The notes under the pieces are model-generated. The model saw only the letters and a program-made list of their open reading frames with translations, was not told where the DNA came from and ran no database searches. A stretch of DNA of 64,000 nucleotides from positions 248,001-312,000 of the forward strand of contig NZ_JAIUJY010000005.1 of NCBI RefSeq assembly GCF_020166105.1, in the 5' to 3' direction. This document shows positions 37,137 to 48,613 of this stretch, one piece after another. Source of the DNA: Blastococcus sp. LR1. Its GTDB lineage: Bacteria; Actinomycetota; Actinomycetes; Mycobacteriales; Geodermatophilaceae. Position 1 is the stretch's first letter. Every line of letters begins with the position of its first letter. A program made the translations under genes and the position numbers.

Positions 37137-38243
37137 TCAAGCCTCCAGCACGGTGACCTGGACGCGCTGGACCAGGTTGTTCGCCATGCCCTGGCGGTTC
37201 CACTCGGCCTCGACCGGCTGGGTGCCCTCGGCGTCGGTGGCCCGCACGAGCAGCTCGCAGGCCCCCGGCGTCGCGGTCCAGTCGTGGGTCCAGCCGCGCC
37301 AGGCGAAGGGGTGCGCAGGGTCGGCCGGGGCCAGCTCGGCCGCCTCCCACGTCCGGCCGCCGTCGGTGCTCACGTCGACGGCGGTGAGCGGTGCGCGGCC
37401 GGACCAGGCGCGGCCCGCCAGCGGTACGGCGCCGGCGCGGACGAACCGCTCCCGGGTCATGAAGTCGGGCCAGCCGGGCGGGGCCATCAGTGCCCGAGGA
37501 CGGATGCGGGTGACCGGCTCCCCGGGGTCGTCGGCGTCGACCTCCAGCCGGTAGGCCCTCGCGTTCTGGTAGCCGGTGAACGGCTCGGTCAGCACCTCGA
37601 TGCGGGTCAGCCACTTCACGTGCGCCATCCCGTACCAGCCGGGGACGACGAGCCGCAGCGGGGCGCCGTGCTGCGGGAGCAGCGGCATCCCGTTCATGCC
37701 CCAGACCAGCAGCACCTCCGGGCGCAGCGCCTCGGCCAGGGGCAGGCCGCGGGCGTAGTCCTGCTCGACGCCGCGCTCCACCCCGTGGTCGGCGCCGGTG
37801 AAGGCGACGTCGACGGCGTCGGGGGAGAGGCCCGCCTCTTCGAGCAACGGCGCCAGCGGCGTGCCGGTCCACTCCGCGGTGCCGACCGCCTCCAGCAGCC
37901 ACGGCTGGCTGACCGGGCGCGGCTCCAGGCGGGCCCGGCCGTTGCCGGCGCACTCGAGCAGCACCCGCGAGGTGACGGCGGGACGGCGCATCAGGTCGTC
38001 GAGGCCGAGGGTGAGCGGCCGCTCGACCGCGCCGCCGATCGCCAGCTGCCAGGTCGCCGGATCGGCGGCCGGGATGTCGAAGTGCGTGAGGACGTAGTGC
38101 AGCCCGGGCGGCGTCACGTCGTAGCGCAGCGCCTCGAGCGGCAGGCCGTGGTTGCGCGCGGCCAGCGCCAGCTCGTCCAGTCCGATGCCCTCGCCCGGCT
38201 CGGCGACGCGGGCGCGGCCGGACAGGTTCTCCGTGGCGGTCAT
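37137..38243 (-). CDS. Sulfite-oxidase-like molybdopterin oxidoreductase
   Basis: A 368-residue member of the sulfite oxidase family: the LLECAGNGR segment carries the Mo-coordinating Cys; VWGMNGMPLLPQHGAPLRLVVPGWYGMAHVKWL binds molybdopterin; a C-terminal Mo-co dimerisation domain (from about residue 255) contains AWSGRAPLTAVDVSTDGGRTWE and WNRQGMANNLVQ. No haem domain, no signal peptide, so it is cytoplasmic with an unknown electron acceptor. A CAGACT element six bases before the ATG would fit the leaderless layout but has one changed base. Convergent with the symporter operon. Confidence 0.9.
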   Translation of the reverse strand: MTATENLSGRARVAEPGEGIGLDELALAARNHGLPLEALRYDVTPPGLHYVLTHFDIPAADPATWQLAIGGAVERPLTLGLDDLMRRPAVTSRVLLECAGNGRARLEPRPVSQPWLLEAVGTAEWTGTPLAPLLEEAGLSPDAVDVAFTGADHGVERGVEQDYARGLPLAEALRPEVLLVWGMNGMPLLPQHGAPLRLVVPGWYGMAHVKWLTRIEVLTEPFTGYQNARAYRLEVDADDPGEPVTRIRPRALMAPPGWPDFMTRERFVRAGAVPLAGRAWSGRAPLTAVDVSTDGGRTWEAAELAPADPAHPFAWRGWTHDWTATPGACELLVRATDAEGTQPVEAEWNRQGMANNLVQRVQVTVLEA

Positions 38244-38258
38244 GCCACGAGTCTGCCG

Positions 38259-38960
38259 CTACCGGGCGGCGCGGGAGATGGCGGCCGCGGCATCCAGCAC
38301 GGCGCCGATGACCTCGGCGCCGGGCCGGCGGCCGAGCCGCTCGACCGGGCCGGAGATCGAGACCGCGCCGAGGACGGCTCCAGTGCCGTCCCGCACCGGG
38401 GAGGAGAGCGAGGCGACGCCGGGCTCCCGCTCGGCCACGCTGTGCGCCCAGCCGCGACGGCGGACGTCGAGCAGGGTGCGCGCGGTGAAGCTCGCCGAGG
38501 GCAGCAGGCGGGTGACCTCGTCGGCCGGCATGAAGGCCAGCAGCGCGTGGGCGGCGGAGCCGGCCGTCATGGGCAGCCGCGCGCCGACCGGAACGGTGTC
38601 GCGCAGACCGCTGGTCCGCTCGGCGGCGGCCACGCAGACGCGGGTCGCCCCGTCGCGCACGTAGAACTGCGCGCTCTCACCGGTCGCGTCGCGCAGGCTC
38701 ACCAGGTGCCGGCCGGCGATCTCGCCGATGTCGGCGGTGGCTCGGCCGAGCTCGGCCAGCGCCGGGCCGGGGGCCCAGCTGCCGCCGTCGGTGCGGCGCA
38801 CCAGGCGGTGTCCCTCGAGCGCGACCGCCAGCCGGTGCGCCGTCGCACGCGGCAGACCTGTGCGCGCCACGAGCTCGGCGAGGGTCGCCGGCTCCTGCGC
38901 CACGGCATGCAGGATCGACACCGCTTTGTCCAGAACCGCTACCGGGTTAGGCTGTCCCAC
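38259..38960 (-). CDS. IclR-family regulator of leuCD (NdgR/LtbR type)
   Basis: A 233-residue IclR protein. Winged helix-turn-helix at residues about 8-70 ([41 protein letters not shown]) and a C-terminal effector domain ([58 protein letters not shown]). In actinobacteria the IclR gene divergent from leuCD represses or activates leuCD and other amino acid genes (LtbR in Corynebacterium, NdgR in Streptomyces). I use GTG 38960, where homology begins; an in-frame start at 38984 would add eight Cys-rich residues that the family lacks. Confidence 0.92.
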   Translation of the reverse strand: MGQPNPVAVLDKAVSILHAVAQEPATLAELVARTGLPRATAHRLAVALEGHRLVRRTDGGSWAPGPALAELGRATADIGEIAGRHLVSLRDATGESAQFYVRDGATRVCVAAAERTSGLRDTVPVGARLPMTAGSAAHALLAFMPADEVTRLLPSASFTARTLLDVRRRGWAHSVAEREPGVASLSSPVRDGTGAVLGAVSISGPVERLGRRPGAEVIGAVLDAAAAISRAAR

Positions 38961-38963
38961 ACA

Positions 38964-38974
38964 GCAATACTTGC
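38964..38974. promoter_or_regulatory. Candidate IclR operator between leuC and regulator
   Basis: GCAA-TAC-TTGC is an 11-base palindrome just upstream of the IclR GTG and 60 bases before leuC. Its position suits a site for autoregulation and leuCD control; binding is inferred. Confidence 0.35.
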
Positions 38975-39034
38975 ATCTCAGCATGTGGGATCGCTACCGC
39001 GATCACCCCGGCGGGTGCCCGGAGAGGAGAAACC

Positions 39035-40441
<1,407 letters not shown>

Positions 40442-40446
40442 CCGCC

Positions 40447-41052
40447 ATGGACGCCTTCACCACGCACACCGGGACCGCCGCGCCCCTGCGTCGCTCCGCC
40501 GTCGACACCGACCAGATCATCCCGGCCGAGTACCTGAAGCGGATCACCCGCACCGGTTTCGAGGACGGGCTGTTCATCGCCTGGCGGACGAACGAGCCGG
40601 ACTTCGTGCTCAACCAGCCGCAGTACGCCGACGCGTCGATCCTGGTCGCCGGCCCCGACTTCGGCACCGGCTCCTCCCGCGAGCACGCCAACTGGGCGCT
40701 GCTCGACGGCGGCTTCCGCGTGGTCATCAGCTCGCGGTTCGCCGACATCTTCCGCAACAACTCGACCAAGTCCGGGCTGCTCACCGTCGTCCTCCCGCAG
40801 GCCGACGTCGAGGCGCTCTGGGCGGCGGTCGAGGCCGACCCGGCCCTGCAGGTGACCGTCGACCTGCAGGCGAAGACGGTCTCCTACGCCGGCACGACCG
40901 TGCCGTTCGAGGTCGACGACTACGTGCGGTGGCGGCTGCTCGAGGGGCTCGACGACGTCGGCCTGACCGAGCGGCACCTCGACGACATCCAGGGCTTCGA
41001 GGACCGGCGGCCGGCCTGGCTGCCGAAGGCTTTGCCGGCCCTGCCCTCCTGA
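40447..41052 (+). CDS. leuD: 3-isopropylmalate dehydratase small subunit
   Basis: The 201-residue swivelling subunit of isopropylmalate isomerase. Seen: [15 protein letters not shown] with the substrate-recognition region, [21 protein letters not shown], and [18 protein letters not shown]. Typical length. ATG 40447 is five bases after the leuC stop. In mycobacteria hupB follows leuD, but here the next gene is a convergent mutT1 one base away. Confidence 0.97.
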   Translation: MDAFTTHTGTAAPLRRSAVDTDQIIPAEYLKRITRTGFEDGLFIAWRTNEPDFVLNQPQYADASILVAGPDFGTGSSREHANWALLDGGFRVVISSRFADIFRNNSTKSGLLTVVLPQADVEALWAAVEADPALQVTVDLQAKTVSYAGTTVPFEVDDYVRWRLLEGLDDVGLTERHLDDIQGFEDRRPAWLPKALPALPS

Positions 41053-41053
41053 G

Positions 41054-41971
41054 CTACGGGGCGTCCGGGTCGGGGCCGAGGTCGCGGTAGTAGTCCGCGC
41101 TCAGCCCGCCCGGGCGCCCGCCCAGGACCCACACGCTGCCCTTGGCGGCGGGCGCCGGCAGCCCCGGAACCCCGTGCCCGTGCACGCCCAGTGCGCCGAG
41201 CACGGTGGGGATGGTCCCGCCCTGGCTGCAGACGACGGTGACGCCCGGCCCCTCCAGCAGGCCGAGCGCGGTCTCCACGGCCCGGTGCGGATCGCCGCCG
41301 AACTCCGGCTCGCCGAACTCGACCAGCTCCTCGATCTCGTAGCCGAGGGCCTCGGCCAGCGGGGTGACCGTCTGGCGGCAGCGCAGCGGGGTGGCGCTGG
41401 CGATCCGGGTCGGACCGAACAGCGGCAGCACCGCCGCCAGCTGCCGCGCCTGCTCCTGCCCGTTGGGCGTGAGCGGCCGCTCGGCGTCGGGTCCCTCCCA
41501 CTTGTCGCCGCTGCCGGCCTTGCCGTGCCGCACCAGGATCAGCGCCGGCTCCCGCGGCACGTCGGTGCGCACCAGGTCGGCCAGCACCTCCCGGTCGGCG
41601 TCGTGGGTGCACAGCGCGGCGGCCTCTGCGGGGGAGAGCCAGCGGAGCTCGTCCACCTCGTCGTTCGCGGCGAACTCGCCGCCGGTCACGCGCATCAGCC
41701 AGTAGTCGACCCGCTTGTCGCCCTCGGGCACCCGGTAGCGGCTGGTGACGCTGCGCCGTCCGGCCACCGCCGTCAGCCCGGTCTCCTCGACCACCTCGCG
41801 GACCGCGGCGGTCAGGGAGTGCTCGCCCGGATCGAGCTTGCCCTTGGGCAGCGACCAGTCGTCGTACCGCGGGCGGTGCACCACGGCGGTCTCGACAGCG
41901 CCCCCGCCGGCGGGCCGCCAGAGCGCTCCGCCGGCGGCGACGACGGTGCGCGCCTCAGCCGGTGAGCTCAT
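41054..41971 (-). CDS. mutT1: Nudix hydrolase-histidine phosphatase fusion (MutT1 type)
   Basis: A 305-residue fusion. The N-terminal Nudix domain (about 1-135) has the Nudix box [20 protein letters not shown] (G-x5-E-x7-REVxEExGL). The C-terminal histidine-phosphatase domain (about 140-300) starts [11 protein letters not shown] (RHG). In mycobacteria MutT1 cleaves 8-oxo-dGTP and diadenosine polyphosphates, the phosphatase domain finishing the hydrolysis. ATG overlaps the ppk end by 17 bases on the same strand, so ppk-mutT1 are co-translated. Confidence 0.93.
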   Translation of the reverse strand: MSSPAEARTVVAAGGALWRPAGGGAVETAVVHRPRYDDWSLPKGKLDPGEHSLTAAVREVVEETGLTAVAGRRSVTSRYRVPEGDKRVDYWLMRVTGGEFAANDEVDELRWLSPAEAAALCTHDADREVLADLVRTDVPREPALILVRHGKAGSGDKWEGPDAERPLTPNGQEQARQLAAVLPLFGPTRIASATPLRCRQTVTPLAEALGYEIEELVEFGEPEFGGDPHRAVETALGLLEGPGVTVVCSQGGTIPTVLGALGVHGHGVPGLPAPAAKGSVWVLGGRPGGLSADYYRDLGPDPDAP

Positions 41972-44057
41972 GGATCCGGTGCAGGAGCTCGTCCTGGTAG
42001 TCGCGGCCCTCGAGGCGCTCCCAGCGCCCGTCGCTGCGCAGCTCCCAGCAGCGCACGCCCGGCTCCATGGCCGGCGCCAGGGTCTCGTGCAGCTGGGTGC
42101 GGGCCGCCTCGTCGCACACCCGGAGCAGCACCTCGACGCGGCGGTCCAGGTTGCGGTGCATCAGGTCGGCGCTGCCGATCCACCACTCGGGCTCGCCGCC
42201 GTTGAGGAAGGAGATCACCCGCGAGTGCTCGAGGAACCGGCCGACGATGGAGCGCACCCGGATGGTCTCCGACAGGCCCGGGACGCCGGGGCGCAGCGCA
42301 CAGATGCCGCGGACGAAGAGCTCCACCGGCACGCCGGCCTGCGACGCCTCGTAGAGGGCGTCGATGATCTTCTCGTCGACCAGCGAGTTCACCTTGATCC
42401 GGATGCCGGAGGGGCGGCCGTCGGCCGCGTTGCGGGCCTCGCGGCGGATCTTCTCGACCAGTCCGGCGCGGATGCCGTGCGGCGCGACCATCAGCTGCCG
42501 GTAGTTGGTCTGCCGCGAGTAGCCGGTGAGGGTGTTGAACAGGTCGGTGAGGTCCGCGCCGACGCGCGGGTCGGCGGTCAGGATGCCGACGTCCTCGTAG
42601 ATGCGCGCCGTCTTCGGGTTGTAGTTGCCCGTGCCGATGTGGCAGTAGCGCCGGATCACGCCCTGCTCGCGGCGGACGACCAGCGCCGTCTTGCAGTGGG
42701 TCTTCAGGCCCACCAGCCCGTAGACGACGTGGCAGCCGGCCCGCTCCAGCGATCGGGCCCAGCTGATGTTGGCCTCCTCGTCGAACCGCGCCTTGATCTC
42801 GACCAGGACCACGACCTGCTTGCCGGCCTGGGCGGCCTCGATGAGCGCGTGGACGATGGGGGAGTCGCCGGAGGTCCGGTACAGCGTCTGCTTGATCGCC
42901 AGCACGTTGGGATCGGCGGCGGCCTGCTCGATGAACCGCTGCACGCTGGTCGCGAACGAGTGGTACGGGTGGTGCAGCAGCACGTCGCCGTCGCGGAGTG
43001 TGGCGAAGACGCTCTTGGGGGTCTCGCCCTCGCTCAGCCGGGGATGCGTCGCCGGGACGAAGGGTTCGTCCTTGAGCTCGGGCCGGTCGAGGTCGTAGAG
43101 CGCCCACAGCGACGCGAGGTCCAGCAGGCCGGGCACGTGGACGACGTCGTCCGGGGAGACCTCGAGCTCGGAGACGAGCACCTCGAGGATCCGCGGATCC
43201 ATCGGCTCGGCGACCTCCAGCCGCACGGCGGGGCCGAAGCGGCGGCGGGCGAGCTCCCGCTCCAGGGCCTGGAGCAGGTCCTCGTCGCGGTCCTCCTCGA
43301 CCTCCAGGTCGGCGTTGCGGGTGACCCGGAAGATGTGGTGGTCGATGACCTCCAGGCCGGGGAACAGCTGCGGCAGGTGCGCGGCGATGAGGTCCTCGAG
43401 GGGGAGGAAGGTGGCGGTGCCGACCGCGTCCTGCCCCGGGGCGGTCGCCACCCGAACGAAGCGCGGCACGTTGTTGGGCACCTTGAGCCGGGCGAAGCGG
43501 GGCGCGCCGGTGTCGGGGTCGCGCACCGACACGGCGAGGTTGAGCGACAGGCCGCTGATGTAGGGGAACGGGTGCGCCGGGTCGACCGCCAGCGGGGTGA
43601 GCACGGGGAACACCTGGTCGCGGAAGTACTCGCGCAGCCGGATGGTCGCCTCGTCCGCCAGCTGCTCCCAGCGGACGATCCGGATGCCCGCCTCCTCCAG
43701 CCGGGGGAGGACGTCGTCGTTGAAGACGTCGGAGTGCCGCTGCACCAGCTCCTGGGTGCGCGCGGTGACCCGCTCGAGCTGCTCGCGGATGGTCAGGCCG
43801 TCGGGGGAGCGGACGGTGAGGCCGGTGCTCTGCCGGCGCTTCAGCCCGGCGATGCGGACCATGAAGAACTCGTCGAGGTTGCTGGCGAAGATCGCGAGGT
43901 ACTTGACCCGCTCCAGCAGGGGCAGGGCCTCGTCCTCGGCCAGCTCCAGGACACGCGCGTTGAAGTCCAGCCAGGACAGCTCGCGGTTCAGGTAGCAGTC
44001 GGTTGTCGGGCCCGTGCGGTTCGCGGTCTCGGAGGGCACCCGGTCATCGTGCCGCAC
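41955..44057 (-). CDS. ppk: Polyphosphate kinase 1
   Basis: Reversibly polymerises the gamma-phosphate of ATP into polyphosphate. 700 residues, typical PPK1. Seen: [20 protein letters not shown] at the N-terminus, the [18 protein letters not shown] motif, [28 protein letters not shown] carrying the autophosphorylated His, and [27 protein letters not shown]. The 14-base overlap with the cofC end and the 17-base overlap with mutT1 make one tightly packed operon. Cytoplasmic or membrane-peripheral. Confidence 0.97.
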   Translation of the reverse strand: MRHDDRVPSETANRTGPTTDCYLNRELSWLDFNARVLELAEDEALPLLERVKYLAIFASNLDEFFMVRIAGLKRRQSTGLTVRSPDGLTIREQLERVTARTQELVQRHSDVFNDDVLPRLEEAGIRIVRWEQLADEATIRLREYFRDQVFPVLTPLAVDPAHPFPYISGLSLNLAVSVRDPDTGAPRFARLKVPNNVPRFVRVATAPGQDAVGTATFLPLEDLIAAHLPQLFPGLEVIDHHIFRVTRNADLEVEEDRDEDLLQALERELARRRFGPAVRLEVAEPMDPRILEVLVSELEVSPDDVVHVPGLLDLASLWALYDLDRPELKDEPFVPATHPRLSEGETPKSVFATLRDGDVLLHHPYHSFATSVQRFIEQAAADPNVLAIKQTLYRTSGDSPIVHALIEAAQAGKQVVVLVEIKARFDEEANISWARSLERAGCHVVYGLVGLKTHCKTALVVRREQGVIRRYCHIGTGNYNPKTARIYEDVGILTADPRVGADLTDLFNTLTGYSRQTNYRQLMVAPHGIRAGLVEKIRREARNAADGRPSGIRIKVNSLVDEKIIDALYEASQAGVPVELFVRGICALRPGVPGLSETIRVRSIVGRFLEHSRVISFLNGGEPEWWIGSADLMHRNLDRRVEVLLRVCDEAARTQLHETLAPAMEPGVRCWELRSDGRWERLEGRDYQDELLHRIHELTG

Positions 44058-44697
44058 CGAGGTGAACGGCGAGAGTCGACGAGGCGCTCAGCAGCTCCGT
44101 GGTCCGGTGTCCGACGCCCAGGGACAGCGCGGCGCGCAGGTCGTCGGGGGTGTCGACGTCACGCAGCAGCCCCGGCCAGTCGCCGGTGAGCGGCACCGCG
44201 CCGTCGGCCCGGTGGGCTGCGGCGGAGCCCCCGCCGAACCGGGGGCGGAGCGCCGCGCCCCGGGAAGTGAGCAGGGTCGTGCCGGTGCCCTGGGCGTCGG
44301 CGACGAAGCCGTGCGTCGTCCCGGCCGCCGACTCCAGGGCGGCGGCGAGCTCGGCCGGGCGGAGCGCGGGCAGGTCGGAGGAGAGGGCGGCGACGGCGCT
44401 GCCGCCGGCCTCCCGCGCCCCGTGCTCCAGGGCCGGGTTCAGCCCCCGGTCGGGCTCGTCGGGCACGGTCCGGGCGCCGAGCGCCCGCACCAGGTCCGCG
44501 GCCGCCGGCTCGTCGGTGACGACGACGACCGTGCCGACCAGCGGGCAGGCCAGCGCGGCGGTGACGGTGTCGGCCAGCAGGGCCAGCACGAGGGCGGCGT
44601 GGTCCCCGCCGGGCATGCCGGTGAGCGGCTGCAGCCGGGTCTTGGCGACGGCGAGCCGCTTCGCCGGGACCACGACCGACCAGCTGGGCACGGCCAC
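44044..44697 (-). CDS. cofC: 2-phospho-L-lactate/PEP guanylyltransferase (F420 synthesis)
   Basis: A 217-residue nucleotidyltransferase that activates phospholactate or phosphoenolpyruvate with GTP in cofactor F420 biosynthesis. Seen: [17 protein letters not shown] (NTP-binding start with Lys/Arg), [30 protein letters not shown] (metal Asp pair), [17 protein letters not shown]. The GTG start sits divergent from plsC. The presence of cofC implies the cell makes F420; other cof/fbi genes are not in the window. Confidence 0.92.
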   Translation of the reverse strand: MAVPSWSVVVPAKRLAVAKTRLQPLTGMPGGDHAALVLALLADTVTAALACPLVGTVVVVTDEPAAADLVRALGARTVPDEPDRGLNPALEHGAREAGGSAVAALSSDLPALRPAELAAALESAAGTTHGFVADAQGTGTTLLTSRGAALRPRFGGGSAAAHRADGAVPLTGDWPGLLRDVDTPDDLRAALSLGVGHRTTELLSASSTLAVHLGAAR

Positions 44698-44807
44698 AAT
44701 GTGAGCACACCGCGGCTGCGGCGGGTGGCGGCCGGGACCCCGGTGGCCCCGGGCCGGGGGTGCGGGTCGATCATGGGCTGGCTCACAGGGAGAAGGAGGC
44801 GGGGCCG

Positions 44808-45575
44808 TTGTCGCTGGGAAGATGGCGCAGCCGCGGGCAGATCCCCTTCGCGCTGTGGCTCTGCATCGTCGTCGTGTATCCGGTGGCCTCGCTGCTGTTC
44901 CGGCTCCGCTACCGCCACGCCGAGCGCATCCCTCCCACCGGGCCGGTGCTGCTCGTGGCCAACCACGTGTCCGTGCTCGACCCGCTGGCCTGCGCCCGCC
45001 TGGTCTTCGACGCCGGCCGGATGCCGCACTTCCTGGCCAAGGAATCGGTCTTCCGCGGGCCGGCCGGCACGATCCTGCGGGCCGCCGGCCAGATTCCGGT
45101 GGCCCGGTTCTCCACCGCCGCCCGCAGTGCGCTCGCCGCCGCGGAGGCCGCCCTGCGCGCCGGCAAGGTGGTCGTCGTCTACCCCGAGGGCTCGGTCACC
45201 CGTGACCCCGACTGGTGGCCGATGGCCGCCCGCACGGGTGCGGCACACCTGGCGCTCACCAGCGACGCCGTCGTCCTGCCGGTCGCCCAGTGGGGGCCGC
45301 AGCGGGTGCACGACTACCACACCAAGAAGCTCCACCTGCGGTTCCGCGTGCCCGCCGAGTACCTCGTCGGCGAGCCGATCGACCTCTCCGCCCGGCGGAC
45401 CGAGGTCAGGACGGGCCGTTCCATCGATGCCGAGCTGCTGCGGGAGACGACCGAGTTGATGATGTCCCGGATCCGCTTCCAACTGGCCGAGCTGCGCGGG
45501 GAACCCGCGCCCCTCGCGGTCCACCCCGCTCCCCGCCGCGAGCGGCGCGGCGACATCAGCGGGAGCGCGGCGTGA
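44808..45575 (+). CDS. plsC: 1-acyl-sn-glycerol-3-phosphate acyltransferase
   Basis: A 255-residue membrane acyltransferase that makes phosphatidic acid. One N-terminal membrane helix ([20 protein letters not shown]), then the catalytic motif [10 protein letters not shown] (H-x4-D), [11 protein letters not shown], and the glycerol-phosphate-binding [12 protein letters not shown] 44808 is chosen because AGGAGG lies nine bases before; a GTG at 44760 would add unrelated residues. Followed by gpsA with a GTGA overlap, linking acylation and glycerol-3-phosphate supply in one phospholipid operon. Confidence 0.92.
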   Translation: MSLGRWRSRGQIPFALWLCIVVVYPVASLLFRLRYRHAERIPPTGPVLLVANHVSVLDPLACARLVFDAGRMPHFLAKESVFRGPAGTILRAAGQIPVARFSTAARSALAAAEAALRAGKVVVVYPEGSVTRDPDWWPMAARTGAAHLALTSDAVVLPVAQWGPQRVHDYHTKKLHLRFRVPAEYLVGEPIDLSARRTEVRTGRSIDAELLRETTELMMSRIRFQLAELRGEPAPLAVHPAPRRERRGDISGSAA

Positions 45576-46567
45576 CGCGCGCGGCGGTGCTGGGCGCCGG
45601 TTCCTGGGGGACGACGTTCGCCAAGGTCCTCGCCGACGCCGGCTGCGACGTCGTCCTGCACGCGCGGCGGTCGGAGCTGGCGAAGGCGATCACCGCCGAC
45701 GGCGAGAACGCCGACTACCTGCCCGGTGTGCGGCTGCCCGACCGGCTGCGCGCCACGTCGGACGCCGCGGAGGCGCTGCTGGACGCCGAGATCGTCGTCC
45801 TCGCGGTCCCCTCGCAGTCGCTGCGCGACAACCTCACCGAGTGGCGCGGCCTGCTGCCGGCGGACGCGACCCTGCTGTCGCTCATGAAGGGCATCGAGCT
45901 CGGCACCACCAAGCGCATGAGCGAGGTGATCTGCGAGATCACCGGCGCCGGTCCTGACCGGGTGGCCGCGCTCTCCGGGCCCAACCTGGCCCGGGAGATC
46001 GCCGAGGAGCAGCCGGCGGCAACGGTGATCGCCTGCTCCGACACCGACCGCGCCGCCCAGCTGCAGGCCGCCTGCCACACCCGGTACTTCCGGCCGTACA
46101 CGAACCCCGACCTGGTCGGCTGCGAGCTCGGGGGTGCGATCAAGAACGTGATCGCGCTCTCCTGCGGCATCGCCGAGGGGCTGGGCTTCGGCGACAACAC
46201 CCGGGCCTCGCTGATCACCCGCGGGCTGGCCGAGACCGCCCGGCTGGGCATGGCCCTGGGCGCGGAGCTGACCACCTTCGCCGGACTGGCCGGCCTCGGC
46301 GACCTGGTCGCGACCTGCAGCTCGCCGCTGTCCCGGAACCGCACCTTCGGCGAGAAGCTCGGCCGAGGGATGAGCGTCGAGGAGGTGCAGCAGAGCACCC
46401 GGCAGACCGCCGAGGGAGTGAAGAGCTGCCGCTCGGTGCTGGACCTGGCGCGGGCGCACGGCGTCGACGTGCCGATCACCGAGGCCGTCGTGCGCGTCTG
46501 CCACGAAGGAGAGGCCCCCGCGCAGATGGTGCGGGAGATCATGTCGCGAGAGGCGAAGAGCGAGTGA
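45572..46567 (+). CDS. gpsA: Glycerol-3-phosphate dehydrogenase [NAD(P)+]
   Basis: Reduces dihydroxyacetone phosphate to sn-glycerol-3-phosphate for phospholipids. 331 residues. Seen: the N-terminal dinucleotide motif [81 protein letters not shown] with the catalytic Lys, and [23 protein letters not shown] overlaps the plsC stop by four bases. A repeat element follows the stop. Confidence 0.97.
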   Translation: MTRAAVLGAGSWGTTFAKVLADAGCDVVLHARRSELAKAITADGENADYLPGVRLPDRLRATSDAAEALLDAEIVVLAVPSQSLRDNLTEWRGLLPADATLLSLMKGIELGTTKRMSEVICEITGAGPDRVAALSGPNLAREIAEEQPAATVIACSDTDRAAQLQAACHTRYFRPYTNPDLVGCELGGAIKNVIALSCGIAEGLGFGDNTRASLITRGLAETARLGMALGAELTTFAGLAGLGDLVATCSSPLSRNRTFGEKLGRGMSVEEVQQSTRQTAEGVKSCRSVLDLARAHGVDVPITEAVVRVCHEGEAPAQMVREIMSREAKSE

Positions 46568-46641
46568 GTGGACAGGACCGTGAGCATCGCAGCGAGGAAC
46601 GAGCGAGGAGCGGAGCGGTCCGCGGGAGCGAACGGGATGCA
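46568..46641 (+). repeat. Intergenic GC-rich repeat element, copy D
   Basis: A G/A-biased stretch (GCAGCGAGGAACGAGCGAGG, AGCGGAGCGGTCCGCGGG) between gpsA and the cystathionine enzyme gene. The GAGCGAGG/AGCGGAGCG part is close to the reverse complement of the core in the element before smc. It stays open in the frame of the downstream gene, which blurs the true start. Confidence 0.4.
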
Positions 46642-47775
46642 ATGAGCGAGCTGTCTGGTTACGGGGACGGGACGCGGTCGGTGCGGGCGGGGGAGGACCC
46701 TGCCGTGCCCGGGGCGCCGCTGCGGCCCTCGCCGGTGTTCGCCGCGCCCTTCCACCTGGGCGACCAGCCGCCGAACGGCGCCGTCGACTTCTACGCCCGC
46801 ACCGGGCAGCCCACGCTGCGGGTGTTCGAGGACGCCGTCGGCGAGCTGGACGGCGGTCGCTGCCTCTCGTTCGCCACCGGCATGGCCGCGCTCACCGCCG
46901 CCGTGCTCGCCTGCGCGCGCAGCGGGGACCGCGTCGTCCTGCCCTCGGACGGCTACTACGCGACCCGCCTGCTGGCCGCCGAGGAGCTGACCCGCTTCGG
47001 CATCGAGGTGCAGTACGTGCCGACTCCGGAGATCGGGCGGGTGGCCGCCGACGGCGGGCTGGCCGGTGCGTCCATGGTGCTGCTGGAGACCCCGAGCAAC
47101 CCGCAGCTCGACGTCTGCGACATCGCCGCCGTCGCCACCGCGGCGCACGCGGCCGGAGCGCTCGTCGCCGTCGACAACACCACCGCCACCCCGCTGGGCC
47201 AGCGGCCGCTGGCCCTCGGCGCCGACATGACCGTCGGCAGCGACACCAAGGCGCTCACCGGGCACAGCGACGTCCTGCTGGGGCACGTGTCGGTCACCGA
47301 CGACGCGCTGTACGCCCGGGTGAAGGGGTTCCGTGACCGCACCGGCGGCACGCCGGGGCCCTTCGAGGCGTGGCTCGGGCACCGCTCGATGAGCACGCTG
47401 GACCTGCGGCTGGCGCGTCAGGCGGCCAACGCCGCCGCCGTCGTGGAGCTGCTCGCCGGGCACCCCGCAGTGTCGAACCTGCGCTGGCCGTGGCGCCCGG
47501 AGGACCCGTCCTTCGCCCTGGCGTCGCGGCAGATGCTGCGCCCGAACGGTGTCGTGTCCCTCGAACTGGCCGACGAGGCCGCCGTCTCCCGGCTGCTGGG
47601 GGCGAGCCGGCTGTGGGCCGCGGCGACGAGCTTCGGCGGGGTGCACAGCACGATCGACCGGCGGGCGCAGTGGGGCGGCGACGACGTCCCCGCGGGATTC
47701 GTCCGGTTGTCGTGCGGCATCGAGGACACCGCCGACCTGGTCGCGGACCTACGCGGCGCTCTCGACCGCCTCTGA
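46642..47775 (+). CDS. Cystathionine gamma-synthase/lyase family enzyme
   Basis: A 377-residue PLP enzyme of the Cys/Met-metabolism family. Seen: FYARTGQPTLRVFEDAVGELD, FATGMAALTAAVLAC, LLETPSNPQLDVCDIAA, VDNTTATPLGQRPL, and the PLP-lysine motif GSDTKALTGHSDVLLG. Whether it makes (gamma-synthase) or breaks (gamma-lyase) cystathionine is not clear from sequence. I prefer ATG 46642; the GTG at 46564 overlaps the gpsA stop and would encode the repeat element. The last 27 bases overlap the convergent phosphatidyltransferase gene. Confidence 0.9.
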   Translation: MSELSGYGDGTRSVRAGEDPAVPGAPLRPSPVFAAPFHLGDQPPNGAVDFYARTGQPTLRVFEDAVGELDGGRCLSFATGMAALTAAVLACARSGDRVVLPSDGYYATRLLAAEELTRFGIEVQYVPTPEIGRVAADGGLAGASMVLLETPSNPQLDVCDIAAVATAAHAAGALVAVDNTTATPLGQRPLALGADMTVGSDTKALTGHSDVLLGHVSVTDDALYARVKGFRDRTGGTPGPFEAWLGHRSMSTLDLRLARQAANAAAVVELLAGHPAVSNLRWPWRPEDPSFALASRQMLRPNGVVSLELADEAAVSRLLGASRLWAAATSFGGVHSTIDRRAQWGGDDVPAGFVRLSCGIEDTADLVADLRGALDRL

Positions 47776-48516
47776 CGCCGGGCGCCGGCGGGTGCCGGCC
47801 ACGGTCAGCCAGATGCTGACGCCGAAGTAGTAGACGAGGTAGGCCAGGCTCAGCACGACGACCAGCGGGTGCGGGTCGGGGTACTCCACCAGCAGCACCG
47901 CGGAGCTGATTAGCCAGACGGCGGACAGCCCCAGGTTGAGGCCGCGCAGCAGCTTCGTGCGGGACGGGTAGACGTACTTGACCGGCACGAAGACCAGCAC
48001 GGTCAGGATGGCGAGGGTGATGCCGACGCCGGTCGGGCCGATGTCCAGCACGATCACGTAGAAGGCGACCACGTTCCAGTAGCTCGGGAAGCCCAGGAAG
48101 TAGTGGTCGTCGGTCTTCGCGTCGACCCGGCAGAACTGGTAGCAGGAGGCCAGCAGCGGGAGTGCGGCGAGCAGCCACCCCCAGGCCCCGTCCGGCAGCC
48201 GGTCGGTCGTCCACAGCAGGACGACGGCCGCGAAGACGTAGGTGAGGTAGTCGACGATGTCGTCCATCCGGGCGCCGTCGAACCACGGGATCGTCTCCTT
48301 GACCCGGAAACGGCGGGCGAGCATCCCGTCGGTGCCGTCGACGAACAGCGTCGCCAGCACCAGCCACAGGGCGGTCACCGCCTCGCCCTCGATGGCCGCG
48401 AGGACGATGAGCAGCCCCAGCACCGACCCGCTGGCGGTGTAGAGGTGCACCGCGGCACCGGCGAGCCGGAAGCCGCGGGAGAACGCCTCCGTCGGGGGAG
48501 CTGCCTGATCCTGCAC
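47749..48516 (-). CDS. CDP-alcohol phosphatidyltransferase, phosphatidylcholine-synthase type
   Basis: A protein of about 255 residues with about seven to eight membrane helices. The CDP-alcohol motif is present in the variant DGTDGMLARRF ... DGARMDDIVDY, where the spacing between the AR and the G-x3-D-x3-D parts is longer than usual. That spacing, and YLTYVFAAVVLLW after it, recall bacterial phosphatidylcholine synthase (Pcs), which joins choline directly to CDP-diacylglycerol. Substrate identity is inferred. GTG 48516 is the likely start (GTG 48534 possible). It overlaps the convergent cystathionine enzyme gene by 27 bases. Confidence 0.85.
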   Translation of the reverse strand: MQDQAAPPTEAFSRGFRLAGAAVHLYTASGSVLGLLIVLAAIEGEAVTALWLVLATLFVDGTDGMLARRFRVKETIPWFDGARMDDIVDYLTYVFAAVVLLWTTDRLPDGAWGWLLAALPLLASCYQFCRVDAKTDDHYFLGFPSYWNVVAFYVIVLDIGPTGVGITLAILTVLVFVPVKYVYPSRTKLLRGLNLGLSAVWLISSAVLLVEYPDPHPLVVVLSLAYLVYYFGVSIWLTVAGTRRRPASEAVESAA

Positions 48517-48600
48517 GCGACGAGGCTGCCACACCGGCGTCGGAGAGGCGCGGACGACGGGGACGCCGACGTCTCTCCGAGGGGCCGGGGCCGCCTCCGT

Positions 48601-48606
48601 TAGGGT
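48601..48606 (+). promoter_or_regulatory. TAGGGT -10 element of ddl
   Basis: TAGGGT-N7-ATG, a near-leaderless layout like that of ilvD. Confidence 0.5.
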
Positions 48607-48613
48607 CGCGGGG

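Noticed and set aside
46564-46641. GTG 46564 as start of the cystathionine enzyme
   Set aside because: It gives a tempting GTGA overlap, but the added 26 residues are a translated repeat element with no family match, and ATG 46642 fits better.
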